Counted from the stretch's first letter, positions 54,155-63,293 are shown. The stretch is 64,000 nucleotides of DNA from Fretibacter sp964410285 (GCA_964410285.1 CAYPFR010000004.1:124001-188000); one strand, 5' to 3'. Notes: generated by a model from the sequence alone, not told the origin. Numbers and translations: made by a program.

Positions 54155-57100
54155 CTAACTTGCGGCGATTGATTGCAAGCTTTGGACCTCATACCCGCCT
54201 CTGCGCAGCGCTTTGATGGCCTCAACCGACGCACGCGCGGCGGCGGCTGTCGTAAAATAGGGAATTTTTTGCGTGAGAGCCGTACGGCGGAGGCTAAAGC
54301 TGTCTTGCAGGGACTGTTTGCCGCTTGTCGTGTTAAATACCAGCGCGATCTCGCCGTTTTTCATGGCGTCAACAATATGCGGACGGCCCTCATGGACCTT
54401 TTTGATATATTCAATCGTTAGGCCTTGTTCGCGCAAATATTTCGTCGTGCCGCCTGTTGCGACAATTTCAAAACCCTCTTCAATCAAAGTTTTCGCAAGC
54501 TCTGCCATAAGCGGCTTGTGGCTCTCTCGCACGGAGATGAAGACCTTACCTTCAAGCGGTAAATTAACGCCCCCGCCCAATTGGCTTTTAGCGAAAGCTG
54601 TACCAAAATCTGCGGCAAGGCCCATGACTTCACCGGTTGAGCGCATTTCTGGCCCAAGAATGGTGTCCACGCCGGGGAATCGCGCAAAGGGGAAGACTGC
54701 TTCTTTCACGGCGATATGCTCTTGTGGTTTGAAATCAAACGCTAAGTCTTTGATTTTTCCGCCAGCCATGACTTTTGCGGCCAGATTTGCGATAGGCAGG
54801 CCTATGGCTTTGGCAACAAAGGGCACGGTGCGCGAGGCGCGCGGGTTGACTTCGATAAGGTAGACCGTGCCGTCCTTTACTGCGAATTGGACATTCATTA
54901 GACCAACAACACCGAGTTCAAGTGCAAGGACGCGGCTCTGGCGGGCAAGTTCTTTTTGAATTTCCTCTGATAGCGTATAGGGCGGCAAGGAACAGGCGCT
55001 GTCACCAGAATGCACGCCTGCCTCTTCGATATGTTCCATAATGCCCGCGACGAAAACGTCCTCGCCGTCGCAAATAACGTCAACATCCACCTCAATCGCA
55101 TCGCGCAAATATTGGTCGATCAACAGAGGGGATTTACCTGTGACTTTCACCGCTTCGCTCACATAGCGGCGCAGATCAGCGAGGTCTTCGACGATTTCCA
55201 TGCCGCGCCCGCCCAAAACATTCGACGGCCGCAAAACAACAGGGTAGCCGACTTCTTGGGCGGCGACTTCGGCTTCCTTAGCGGTCCTAACAATGGCATT
55301 ATTAGGCTGGGTCAGTTTTAATTTGTCAACAAGTGCTTTGAAGCGTTCGCGGTCTTCGGCGCGGTCAAGCGCGTCCCGTTTCGTGCCAAGCAGGGGAATA
55401 CCGTTGGCCTCCAAGGCTTCAGCGAGTTTGAGCGGCGTTTGTCCGCCAAACTGCACAATCACGCCGAGAAGCTCGCCGGCTGATTTTTCTTTAAGAATCA
55501 ATTCAAGCACATCTTCTTGAGAGAGGGGTTCGAAATAAAGCCGATCCGAGGTGTCATAATCCGTTGAAACGGTCTCTGGGTTACAATTGACCATAATGCT
55601 TTCGATATTGATATCAGCAAGGGCAAAAGCGGCATGACAGCAGCAATAGTCAAACTCAATGCCTTGGCCGATGCGGTTTGGCCCCCCGCCAAGGATGATC
55701 ACCTTTTTACGATTTGATACGCCGGATTCGCAGGCTACTTCACCGTCAAAACTCGGGGTTTCATAGGTCGAGTACATATAAGGCGTCTTGGCTTGAAATT
55801 CGGCCGCGCAGGTATCCACCCGCTTATAGACAGGGTGGATTTTGTGCTTGTGGCGAGCCTTGCGCACAGCATTTTCAGATTTCCCGCTGAGCTCCCCAAG
55901 CCGCGCATCAGAAAAGCCCTCGGCTTTGATGGCGCGCCACTCTTGAGGTGTTTGGGGTAGTCCATTGTTTTTTATATGGTCTTCGGCTTTAACGAGGCCC
56001 TGAATTTGACGAAGGAACCACTTATCAATCATTGTATATTGGTAGACCTTGTCAATTGTCATGCCGAAGCGGAACGCCTGCGCAACGACGAGTAACCTGT
56101 CCGGCGCAAGGATTGAAAGGCGGGCTTTGAGCGCTTTTTTCAGCTCATTTCCGTCTTCAGTGAATTCGATATCGTTAAGGCCCGTAAGGCCGGTTTCAAG
56201 AGAGCGCAGGGCCTTTTGGAAGCTTTCGGCAAAGGTCCGCCCAATCGCCATAGCCTCTCCAACCGATTTCATGGAGGTCGTAAGCACAGCGTCTGAACCC
56301 GGAAATTTTTCAAAGGCAAAGCGGGGGATTTTTGTGACCACATAGTCAATTGTTGGCTCAAAGGCGGCGGGGGTTGCGCCAGTGATGTCATTATCGAGCT
56401 CGTCTAAAGTATATCCGACAGCCAGTTTGGCGGCGATTTTTGCAATCGGGAAGCCTGTGGCTTTGGAGGCAAGCGCGGAAGAGCGGGAGACTCGAGGGTT
56501 CATCTCAATGACAACCATTCGCCCGTCTTTGGGGTTAAGGCCAAATTGCACATTTGACCCGCCGGTCTCAACTCCGATCTCGCGTAGAACCGCGATGGAG
56601 GCGTCTCGCATGCGTTGATATTCTTTATCAGTTAGCGTGAGGGCGGGCGCAACGGTGATTGAATCGCCCGTATGAACACCCATTGGGTCTATATTCTCGA
56701 TTGCGCAAATAATAATACAGTTATCGTCTTTGTCGCGGACGACCTCCATTTCATATTCTTTCCACCCCAATAGGCTCTCGTCCACGAGGACCTGATTGGT
56801 AGGGGACGCCATAAGGCCAGAGCGCACAATCTCTTCATATTCTTCGATATTATAGGCGACGCCGCCGCCCGTCCCGCCAAGGGTAAAGGCTGGGCGGATA
56901 ATGGCAGGAAGTCCCGTATATTCTAGTTTCTCTACGGCTTCGGCCACGCCTGCGGAAATATTGCCCTCGGGCGCGGTAATAATGGTTGCACGCGGGTTCT
57001 CGAGCCCGATTTTTGTCATAGCCTCGGCAAAGCGTTCTCTGTTCTCCGCCTTGTCTATGGAATCGGCCTTCGCGCCGATCATCTCCACATTGTATTTTTC

Positions 57101-57424
57101 CAAAACGCCTTGCTCTTCAAGCTTCAGCGCCGTGTTCAGGGCTGTCTGGCCGCCCATGGTTGGTAAGAGGGCATCTGGCCGTTCAATCTTGATAATTTTT
57201 TCAACCATTTCTGGTGTAATTGGCTCAATATATGTCGCATCAGCCATACCGGGATCGGTCATAATGGTAGCGGGATTAGAGTTAATCAGGATGATCCGAT
57301 AGCCTTCTTCGCGCAGTGCTTTACAGGCCTGTACGCCGGAGTAGTCAAATTCACACGCCTGTCCGATAATAATGGGCCCAGCTCCGATAATAAGAATGGA
57401 CTTGATATCTGTACGTTTACCCAT
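54155..57424 (-). CDS. carB: Carbamoyl-phosphate synthase large subunit
   Basis: 1089 residues from the ATG at 57424, at the usual CarB position (MGKRTDIKSILIIGAGP). CarB uses ammonia from CarA, bicarbonate and two ATP to make carbamoyl phosphate for arginine and pyrimidine synthesis. Two homologous ATP-grasp halves start near IIGAGPIIIGQACEFDYSG and ILGGGPNRIGQGIEFDYC. Metal and substrate loops EMNPRVSRSSALASKATGF and EVNPRASRTVPFVAKAIG are intact. A C-terminal allosteric domain (about 950-1089, FISVRESHKPLM and ATGGTTKYLREQGL) is complete. A hairpin with T-tract precedes the start; carA is 2.2 kb away on the same strand. Confidence 0.98.
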   Translation of the reverse strand: MGKRTDIKSILIIGAGPIIIGQACEFDYSGVQACKALREEGYRIILINSNPATIMTDPGMADATYIEPITPEMVEKIIKIERPDALLPTMGGQTALNTALKLEEQGVLEKYNVEMIGAKADSIDKAENRERFAEAMTKIGLENPRATIITAPEGNISAGVAEAVEKLEYTGLPAIIRPAFTLGGTGGGVAYNIEEYEEIVRSGLMASPTNQVLVDESLLGWKEYEMEVVRDKDDNCIIICAIENIDPMGVHTGDSITVAPALTLTDKEYQRMRDASIAVLREIGVETGGSNVQFGLNPKDGRMVVIEMNPRVSRSSALASKATGFPIAKIAAKLAVGYTLDELDNDITGATPAAFEPTIDYVVTKIPRFAFEKFPGSDAVLTTSMKSVGEAMAIGRTFAESFQKALRSLETGLTGLNDIEFTEDGNELKKALKARLSILAPDRLLVVAQAFRFGMTIDKVYQYTMIDKWFLRQIQGLVKAEDHIKNNGLPQTPQEWRAIKAEGFSDARLGELSGKSENAVRKARHKHKIHPVYKRVDTCAAEFQAKTPYMYSTYETPSFDGEVACESGVSNRKKVIILGGGPNRIGQGIEFDYCCCHAAFALADINIESIMVNCNPETVSTDYDTSDRLYFEPLSQEDVLELILKEKSAGELLGVIVQFGGQTPLKLAEALEANGIPLLGTKRDALDRAEDRERFKALVDKLKLTQPNNAIVRTAKEAEVAAQEVGYPVVLRPSNVLGGRGMEIVEDLADLRRYVSEAVKVTGKSPLLIDQYLRDAIEVDVDVICDGEDVFVAGIMEHIEEAGVHSGDSACSLPPYTLSEEIQKELARQSRVLALELGVVGLMNVQFAVKDGTVYLIEVNPRASRTVPFVAKAIGLPIANLAAKVMAGGKIKDLAFDFKPQEHIAVKEAVFPFARFPGVDTILGPEMRSTGEVMGLAADFGTAFAKSQLGGGVNLPLEGKVFISVRESHKPLMAELAKTLIEEGFEIVATGGTTKYLREQGLTIEYIKKVHEGRPHIVDAMKNGEIALVFNTTSGKQSLQDSFSLRRTALTQKIPYFTTAAAARASVEAIKALRRGGYEVQSLQSIAAS

Positions 57425-57434
57425 AATTCTACCC

Positions 57435-57470
57435 AAAAAAAGGGTCCGATTTCCTAAAGGAATCGGGCCC
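57435..57470 (-). terminator. Terminator-like hairpin in the carB leader (candidate attenuator)
   Basis: On the minus strand GGGCCCGATTCC and GGAAATCGGACCC form a long stem (12 pairs, one G-T and one bulge) with loop TTTA, followed by seven T residues (57441-57435). It ends 11 bases before the carB ATG. No gene upstream on the minus strand needs terminating there, because the next gene is divergent. This fits transcription attenuation of carB. Confidence 0.6.
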
Positions 57471-57480
57471 GAAAATGCAA
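57454..57480 (-). CDS. Candidate 8-residue leader peptide of carB
   Basis: A TTG start at 57480, five bases after the very strong ribosome site AGGAGAGG, opens an 8-codon frame ending TAG: M-H-F-R-A-R-F-L. Its two Arg codons (CGG, CGA) lie at the base of, or in, the first strand of the terminator hairpin, and its stop lies at the end of that strand. A ribosome translating it would block the hairpin. The pattern suggests coupling of carB expression to translation, perhaps to charged tRNA-Arg. The non-ATG start and small size make it tentative. Confidence 0.35.
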   Translation of the reverse strand: MHFRARFL

Positions 57481-57623
57481 ATTGTCCTCTCCTATAGATT
57501 TGCGGCCTTGGTTACAAGCTTTCCCTTAGAAAATTGTGAAAAAATGGAATTTCGTAGATGAAGTTCTGTCTTTTAGTATGGGCCGCACTTGTGTTACTCT
57601 GGGGAACGTTATTGAGGTGAATC

Positions 57624-58523
57624 ATGGTCAATCGGTATCAAATGCGGCGTTCAAACCTTGGTGGGCGCACTATGAGACGCGGACGCCGTCGCGGCGGGTT
57701 TCGTTGGCAACTCATGTTGCTCTTTGCCATCGGAGCAGGTGTTTATTACTTCGCTAATCAGGAAACCGTGCCGATTACGGGCAGAAAACAATTGCGGACG
57801 ATGAAGCCCGCTCAAGAAGTGCAGCTTGGGCTTCAATCCTATCAGCAAATCCTAAGCGATAGTCAGGTTTTAGAGCGTGGCCCCGTTGTGGACGCGGTAA
57901 AGGATATCGGCAGAAAGCTTGCGCGCGAAGCCGAGAAAATGATGATCACCGAAACGGGGAAAGAAACTGGTTTTTCATGGGCTTTTAATGTGATTGAAAG
58001 CGAGCAGGCAAATGCCTTTGCACTGCCGGGCGGTTTCACCGCTGTTTACACCGGACTTATTCCTATCGCAGAGAATGAGGATGGCCTTGCTGTGATTATG
58101 GGGCATGAAATTGGCCATGCTCTGGCCCATCATGGGGCCGAACGCATGGCGCAGCAAAATATGCAGCGTATTGTTGGAGCGGGCGTGGCCATGGGCGCGG
58201 GAGGTATGGATTTTGGCGCCCAAAAAGCGGTTATGGGCGTATTTGGCGGCATTTCGCAATATGGCTTTGCGCTCCCGTTTTCTCGCAAGCACGAATCAGA
58301 GGCAGATGAAATTGGTCTCTATCTTACGGCGCAGGCCTGCTATGATCCGCGCGAAGCCCCCGAGCTTTGGAAACGTATGGGCGCGCAGGGCGGGCAAACA
58401 CCGCCAGAATTTCAAAGCACCCACCCGTCGCCTCAGACACGCGTCCAGGACTTTCAGCGGCTGATGCCAAGGGCTATTGCGATTTATAATCAAAATTGCC
58501 CCAATAAGATTCCGACGCGATGA
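57624..58523 (+). CDS. M48-family metalloprotease, membrane anchored
   Basis: 299 residues. A basic N-terminus is followed by one membrane helix (about 28-44). The zinc site HEIGH is at 161-165 and the third ligand is Glu226 in HESEAD. Residues FALPGGFTAVYTGLIP precede the zinc motif, as in LoiP/BepA-type periplasmic proteases. These proteins handle outer-membrane protein quality. GAGGTGAATC precedes ATG 57624. The gene overlaps the next by 4 bp (ATGA). The protein lacks the TPR domain of BepA. Confidence 0.93.
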   Translation: MVNRYQMRRSNLGGRTMRRGRRRGGFRWQLMLLFAIGAGVYYFANQETVPITGRKQLRTMKPAQEVQLGLQSYQQILSDSQVLERGPVVDAVKDIGRKLAREAEKMMITETGKETGFSWAFNVIESEQANAFALPGGFTAVYTGLIPIAENEDGLAVIMGHEIGHALAHHGAERMAQQNMQRIVGAGVAMGAGGMDFGAQKAVMGVFGGISQYGFALPFSRKHESEADEIGLYLTAQACYDPREAPELWKRMGAQGGQTPPEFQSTHPSPQTRVQDFQRLMPRAIAIYNQNCPNKIPTR

Positions 58524-59545
58524 GTGAACGTGTATTGGTTACCGGCTTTACCGGATTTATAGCCTCTCATATTGTCAAGAAACTCGTCGAAAATGGCTAT
58601 AGCGTTCGGGGTACTGTCAGAAATAAAACCAAGGCGCAACGCGTTTTAGCCGCCTTATCGGCAGGCGGGGTCGAGATCAAAAATATTGAACTCGTCGAGG
58701 CGGATCTTGGATCCGATACAGCTTGGCATGAGGCCGTTCAGGATTGCCGTTTCATTCAGCATGTCGCAAGCCCGTTTCCCCTTGAGGGGCCTGATGAGCG
58801 CGAGGGACTTGTGCCCGAGGCCCGCGCCGGTGCGCAGCGCGTGCTGGAGCATGGTTTTTCCGCGGGCGCAGAGCGGATAGTTATGACATCTTCTGTTGTT
58901 TCTATGATAGGCCAAAAGGGACGCGGCAAAGAAATGTCGTTTACCGAAGCGGATTGGTCTGACCCTGATTGGCCGCCGCTTAAGGCCTATGCCGTTTCCA
59001 AAACACGGGCTGAGCTTTCAGCCTGGGCTTATGCCGAGGCGCAAGGACTTAAAGATAAGCTTGTAACAGTCTGTCCTGGCCTTGTTTTTGGGCCGGATAG
59101 CTATCGTAACTCTGGTGCGTCGCTGGAATTGTTAAAGGCACTTTTTGCGGGACAAATGCCAAAAGCGCCCAAAATTGCTTTCCCGATTATTGATGTTAGG
59201 GACTGCGCCTCCATCCACGTTGCGGCCATGAAGGCCCCCGAAGCCGCAGGCCGGCGATTGATTGCGGGGGCAGATACGCTTTGGATGAGCGGCATAGCCA
59301 GTGTCCTGCGCGCGGAATATCCGAGGGCTTCTAAGTTACCCACTGGGGAGTTGCCTAATTTCATTGTAAAAATTGCAGCGCTTTTTGATGACCGCATCAA
59401 GAGTATTTTGCCTGACCTCGGGACGTTTCATTCCGCCAATACAAGCTATGTCACGAATATGACCGGCGTAATGCCGCGTCCTGCAAAAGAAGCTATTTTG
59501 GCCGCGGCTCAAAGCCTGATCGCAAATGGAGATATCGAGCTGTAA
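58520..59545 (+). CDS. NAD(P)-dependent epimerase/dehydratase-type reductase (extended SDR)
   Basis: 341 residues. The glycine-rich motif GFTGFIA is at 9-15 and the catalytic Ser (about 124) and Y157/K161 are present (YAVSK). VASPFPLEG and CPGLVFGP match the dihydroflavonol-4-reductase-like group, which reduces aldehydes or ketones in many bacteria. Substrate unknown. It is coupled to the M48 protease gene by a 4-bp overlap and ends 32 bp before the convergent carA. Confidence 0.91.
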   Translation: MSERVLVTGFTGFIASHIVKKLVENGYSVRGTVRNKTKAQRVLAALSAGGVEIKNIELVEADLGSDTAWHEAVQDCRFIQHVASPFPLEGPDEREGLVPEARAGAQRVLEHGFSAGAERIVMTSSVVSMIGQKGRGKEMSFTEADWSDPDWPPLKAYAVSKTRAELSAWAYAEAQGLKDKLVTVCPGLVFGPDSYRNSGASLELLKALFAGQMPKAPKIAFPIIDVRDCASIHVAAMKAPEAAGRRLIAGADTLWMSGIASVLRAEYPRASKLPTGELPNFIVKIAALFDDRIKSILPDLGTFHSANTSYVTNMTGVMPRPAKEAILAAAQSLIANGDIEL

Positions 59546-59577
59546 CCACCTTGAGGCGGCCCTGATGCTCGTCTTGG

Positions 59578-60741
59578 TTACAGAGCTTCAGCAAACCGTT
59601 CAAACAGATAAAAACTGTCTTGGGGCCCCGGACTAGCTTCCGGGTGATGCTGAACGGAAAATACAGGTTTGCCCTTGATACGAATGCCGCAATTAGACCC
59701 ATCAAAAAGGCTGACATGGGTCTCTTCGACCGTGTCCGGCAAGGAGGCACTATCAACAGCAAAGCCATGATTCATCGAGACGATCTCGACTTTATTTGTT
59801 GTGTGATCTTTGACGGGGTGGTTGGCACCGTGGTGGCCTTGTTCCATTTTTAGCGTTTTAGCACCGAGCGCGAGCGCGAGTAGTTGATGCCCGAGGCAAA
59901 TGCCCAGCATCGGCACATCCGCCGCTATTAGGTCGCGAATGACGGGTAGGGCATATTTGCCCGTTGCCGCAGGGTCGCCAGGGCCATTGGAAAGCACGAC
60001 GCCGTCGGGTTTGAGCGCCAAAATTTCTTTTGCCGAGACCGTACCCGGGACCACAGTGACTTTCAAATTTTGGCTGACCAGATTTCTTAAAATATTACGC
60101 TTAACGCCGTAATCAATAAGGACGATTTTTTTTATGCCCTCAATATCCCGATATCCGTCGGGCCAAACCCAGCGCGCTTCCCGCCAGTTATAATTTTCTT
60201 GTGACAACACATCGATCGCGAGATCGGCGCCGACAAGTCCCGCCCATTTACGCGCTCTCTCAACCAGCGCAGGAATGTCAAATTTGCCTTCTGGGTTATG
60301 GGCAATTACGCCATTGGGCATGCCCTTATCACGTATATAGGCGGTGAGGGCACGCGTATCTATTCCTGAAAGTCCAATGATGTTTCTGGCCTCAAGCCAT
60401 CCATGTAAATGTCTTTCAGAGCGCCAGTTTGACGGCTCTGTTACGGCGGCGCGAAAAATAGCGCCTCGGCAGGCTGACATCGCGCGGGGCGTCGAGGCCT
60501 CTTCATCTTCTGTCGTGGTACCGGTATTGCCGATATGCGGGAATGTGAAGCAGACGAGCTGCGCCGCATAGGACGGGTCTGTCAGGATTTCCTGATAGCC
60601 TGTAATGGCTGTGTTAAAACATACTTCGCCAACGGCCTCGCCTATAAACCCGCAGCCCTGCCCATGGAAAACAGAGCCATCTGAAAGAACCAAAACGCCT
60701 GTGGTTCCGCGGGGAATGTTTTGAAATTTTTCGTCTTGCAT
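59578..60741 (-). CDS. carA: Carbamoyl-phosphate synthase small subunit
   Basis: 387 residues. The N-terminal domain (about 1-150) with VFHGQGCGFIGEAVGEVCFNT precedes a class I glutaminase domain (about 200-387): nucleophile C282 in GICLGHQ, and His366 and Glu368 in HHPEASPGP. SNGPGDP is the oxyanion strand. It hydrolyses glutamine and channels ammonia to CarB. carA and carB are not adjacent: two plus-strand genes separate them, so co-transcription is not possible in the usual form. A palindrome lies about 24 bp upstream. Confidence 0.97.
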   Translation of the reverse strand: MQDEKFQNIPRGTTGVLVLSDGSVFHGQGCGFIGEAVGEVCFNTAITGYQEILTDPSYAAQLVCFTFPHIGNTGTTTEDEEASTPRAMSACRGAIFRAAVTEPSNWRSERHLHGWLEARNIIGLSGIDTRALTAYIRDKGMPNGVIAHNPEGKFDIPALVERARKWAGLVGADLAIDVLSQENYNWREARWVWPDGYRDIEGIKKIVLIDYGVKRNILRNLVSQNLKVTVVPGTVSAKEILALKPDGVVLSNGPGDPAATGKYALPVIRDLIAADVPMLGICLGHQLLALALGAKTLKMEQGHHGANHPVKDHTTNKVEIVSMNHGFAVDSASLPDTVEETHVSLFDGSNCGIRIKGKPVFSVQHHPEASPGPQDSFYLFERFAEAL

Positions 60742-60764
60742 TTAACGGGTCTCACTATATGAGT

Positions 60765-60776
60765 GCCGAGCTCGGC
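60765..60776 (-). promoter_or_regulatory. Perfect 12-bp palindrome upstream of carA
   Basis: GCCGAGCTCGGC reads the same on both strands. It lies 24-35 bases upstream of the carA start, in the 5' UTR or promoter. It may be an operator. A CACT/AGTG inverted pair lies between it and the start. Not matched to any known operator. Confidence 0.35.
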
Positions 60777-60976
60777 TTCTGGCTGGTACGCACAAATCTG
60801 TGCTGTTTTAGAGAGCAAAATTCAGGACGCAAGAGGCAAAGCATATTTCACGCCTATATTACTTGTCTTTTTGCGCAAATAAATGGTAATTTAAAAGATC
60901 GCGACGGTGATGGGGCCGCTGCTCGCGTCCAAAATGTGCGATGACTACCGCTTGGGTGGAATCGCGAAAGGACGTA

Positions 60977-61438
60977 ATGGCATTAAGAGATAGAATTTCA
61001 GAAGACACGAAAACGGCAATGAAGGCCAAGGACTCGGTGAAGGTTTCGACGCTTCGCCTTGTCAGCGCCGCCATCAAAGACCGCGATATCGCCGCACGTA
61101 GCTCGGACCGCTGCGGCGGGATCGATGATAGCGAGATCATGAGCTTGCTGGCCAAAATGCTCAAGCAGCGTGAGGAAAGCGCCAAGACCTATGAGGAGAA
61201 CGCTCGCCCGGAATTGGCGGAGCGCGAGATTACGGAAATGGAAATTATCCGTGCCTATATGCCCACTCCGCTAACGGATGAAGAAGTTGAGGCAGCGGTT
61301 GCCAAGATCGTTGATGAATCCGGAGCAACGTGTCTAAAGGATATGGGCAAAATCATGAATAGCCTTAAGAGTGATTACGCGGGCCGAATTGATATGGGTA
61401 AAGCAGGTAAGATCGTTAAAAGCCATCTCACGAGCTAG
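60977..61438 (+). CDS. GatB/YqeY domain protein
   Basis: 153 residues from ATG 60977 with AAAGGAC upstream; an in-frame ATG at 60941 has no ribosome site. The YqeY fold shows as MALRDRISEDTKTAMKAKD, VSTLRLVSAAIKDRD, and the C-terminal KDMGKIMNSLKSDYAGRIDMGKAGKIVKSHL. The domain is also found at the C-terminus of GatB, which amidates misacylated tRNAs, but stand-alone YqeY function is not known. It is divergent from carA; about 235 bp separate them and hold promoters for both. Confidence 0.94.
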   Translation: MALRDRISEDTKTAMKAKDSVKVSTLRLVSAAIKDRDIAARSSDRCGGIDDSEIMSLLAKMLKQREESAKTYEENARPELAEREITEMEIIRAYMPTPLTDEEVEAAVAKIVDESGATCLKDMGKIMNSLKSDYAGRIDMGKAGKIVKSHLTS

Positions 61439-61449
61439 CAACGCTTTGA

Positions 61450-62301
61450 TTAGCGCTCTCGGTAGAAATCAAAGATTACATTGATGTCCAGTGAGCCTAT
61501 CCCCATTGAGAGGTCATATTCCGGCATGGTGTAGAGCAGGTCCAGCCGAATCGTTTGTTCATCAATATCGCCGTTTCCGCGCCGAATACCGGCAACGTTC
61601 CCAAATTCAATGATTTGGGTTGGCAGGCCAGAGAGATCGCCAAGATCATCTATCCCTGAGACGATCGTCACATTGCTAGCATTGGCGCGCGCGCCGAAAT
61701 CAAATCCCGCGTCATTACCGCGGGCCGTGATCGATGGGCGTAACTTTATGTCCCCAAGGCCAATGGTATTGGCAAAATCTCCACTCGCATTTGTGATGGC
61801 AGCAAGGGCACGAATAGAGAATCGTGTATTCCGAGAGCTGATGAAAAAACTATGGGAATAGGCATTGCCCGGCCCGTCGAGCTTCAAGTCCGTTGCGGAA
61901 TTTAGGGAGAAGGCATTGAAGCTATCGCCGGCATCCAAAAAGCCATCGCCATCATCGAATATATTGCCGGTGATTGCATTTCCGTTTTGCGAAACGCCCA
62001 TAAGCATGGACTGCACTGAATTGGGGCCGCGGCCAATGATAGAGTTCAGTGTTCCTGTGATGTTTGGGTTTTCCGCTCGTCTGTAAAAGGACGGCATGGG
62101 ACTACCGAAGGGGACACAACATCGATTAGTGGAAAATTGAAAATTGTCATATATGTCAAAATCCTGCCCATCATGGACAACGGCGCAGCCATAAGTACGG
62201 CACCAAAAATCCGTATCTAGGAAACTGGCGGAGGCCGCTTCATAGGCACAGAGACTAAAGGCAAAGGTTGCCAGCGCCTTCTTATGGGAGTTTGTAATCA
62301 A
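61450..62301 (-). CDS. Secreted protein of unknown family (paralogue 2), TTG start
   Basis: 283 residues. No ATG or GTG gives a signal peptide, so the start is TTG 62301, which overlaps the upstream chaperone gene by 20 bp and implies coupling. Signal peptide (about 1-25, KKALATFAFSLCAYEAASA). The mature chain has four cysteines near its start (CRTYGC, RCC). It shares GFLDAGDSFNAF, the VVHDGQDFD-like region and the C-terminal YDLSMGIGSLDINVIF with the protein at 37440-38309, at about the same length. It is probably the client of the chaperone encoded just upstream. Function unknown. Confidence 0.85.
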   Translation of the reverse strand: MITNSHKKALATFAFSLCAYEAASASFLDTDFWCRTYGCAVVHDGQDFDIYDNFQFSTNRCCVPFGSPMPSFYRRAENPNITGTLNSIIGRGPNSVQSMLMGVSQNGNAITGNIFDDGDGFLDAGDSFNAFSLNSATDLKLDGPGNAYSHSFFISSRNTRFSIRALAAITNASGDFANTIGLGDIKLRPSITARGNDAGFDFGARANASNVTIVSGIDDLGDLSGLPTQIIEFGNVAGIRRGNGDIDEQTIRLDLLYTMPEYDLSMGIGSLDINVIFDFYRER

Positions 62302-63121
62302 GCGAATCTATATCCACATTCATCGCGCGGAATTTGTTTTGCGGCGCAAAGGAATTGTTCATTTTGAAATCAATTATGTAATCTTGCCCTTTCTCAAGCT
62401 TCTCCAGCTCTTCGAGTTTTACGTTATAGGTGCGCTCCCCGCCGTTAAGAACAACTGCGGAAAGGGGTGTTTCGGCGACGATATTTCCGTCCGGTGTTTT
62501 GACATAGGCAGAGCCCTGGAGGCGGGCATGGGCGTCACCTTCATTTTTAATTTCAAGGGTGAGCATTGAGGGGTCGGCCTTATTGACCATAACACTTGCG
62601 ACCTCTGGAAGGCTTTGAGAAGGGGTCAGCGTGAGATAAAATAGGGACGCGAGCTGATAGCGGTTCCAGACGCCTGAGGTCTCACCGCGCTCATTAAGCT
62701 CGGGTAGCATAGTGCTCGCGAGGAGCGCAAAGCGGTGGTCACCTTTATGTTCCAGCTTATAGGGAACTGAAATTTCCACCGTAACATCTTGTGAAGTTTC
62801 AGGTTTCAATGTCACAGATGCTGGTGAAAATCGTATCCAGTCTGCCGCGGATCGAGGGGTTTCGCCAGGCGCGTCAAGGACGAGTTTTCCGTCTTTATCC
62901 AGCGACCAATCGGCAAGGCCCATGGTCAAGCTGATAGTTTTGGTCTTGTGAACATTGCCAATGGTAACCACTTGACGTTGGCGATCACCGGGCTTGACTG
63001 TCATTTCTACCGTAGAGGGCTGTACGCCGACACCGAAAGCCGCCGCGATGGGCGCCGCATAAAGGGCCGATAAAAATCCCATAGCCACAAATGTAGACGT
63101 TACAATTAGTTTGCGAAGCAT
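62282..63121 (-). CDS. Periplasmic chaperone-like protein (pilus-chaperone/Ig-like fold)
   Basis: 279 residues from ATG 63121, with GAGGGG upstream. Signal peptide (about 1-27). Two Ig-like domains: VQPSTVEMTVKPGDRQRQVVTIGNVHKTKTI and WIRFSPASVTLKPETSQDVTVEISVP in the first, ASVMVNKADPSMLTLEIKNEGDAHARL in the second, the pattern of fimbrial biogenesis chaperone relatives. It lacks the highly conserved strands of classical PapD and no usher gene is present. It overlaps the downstream secreted-protein gene and is probably its dedicated folding or export partner. Confidence 0.85.
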   Translation of the reverse strand: MLRKLIVTSTFVAMGFLSALYAAPIAAAFGVGVQPSTVEMTVKPGDRQRQVVTIGNVHKTKTISLTMGLADWSLDKDGKLVLDAPGETPRSAADWIRFSPASVTLKPETSQDVTVEISVPYKLEHKGDHRFALLASTMLPELNERGETSGVWNRYQLASLFYLTLTPSQSLPEVASVMVNKADPSMLTLEIKNEGDAHARLQGSAYVKTPDGNIVAETPLSAVVLNGGERTYNVKLEELEKLEKGQDYIIDFKMNNSFAPQNKFRAMNVDIDSLDYKLP

Positions 63122-63293
63122 AGCGTTCCCCTCAGAGTAAATATGACGCAAGTCTAAGGGGAAACCCTTGCCTCTAAGTTAACATAGCTGAGCAAGATAG
63201 AGGCCGCGGGCAGGGGCGGCTGTTGGGTGATTAAGTGTCTTAAGGGAAAGCTAAACAAGCGTGGGTGAGCGCTTTGGGCTTTAACGAAATGGC

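Noticed and set aside
54087..54158. A 23-codon plus-strand frame next to a strong GGAG in the carB 3' region
   Set aside because: GGAG touches the ATG with no spacing, and the frame crosses two hairpins that fit an RNA structure on the other strand better.
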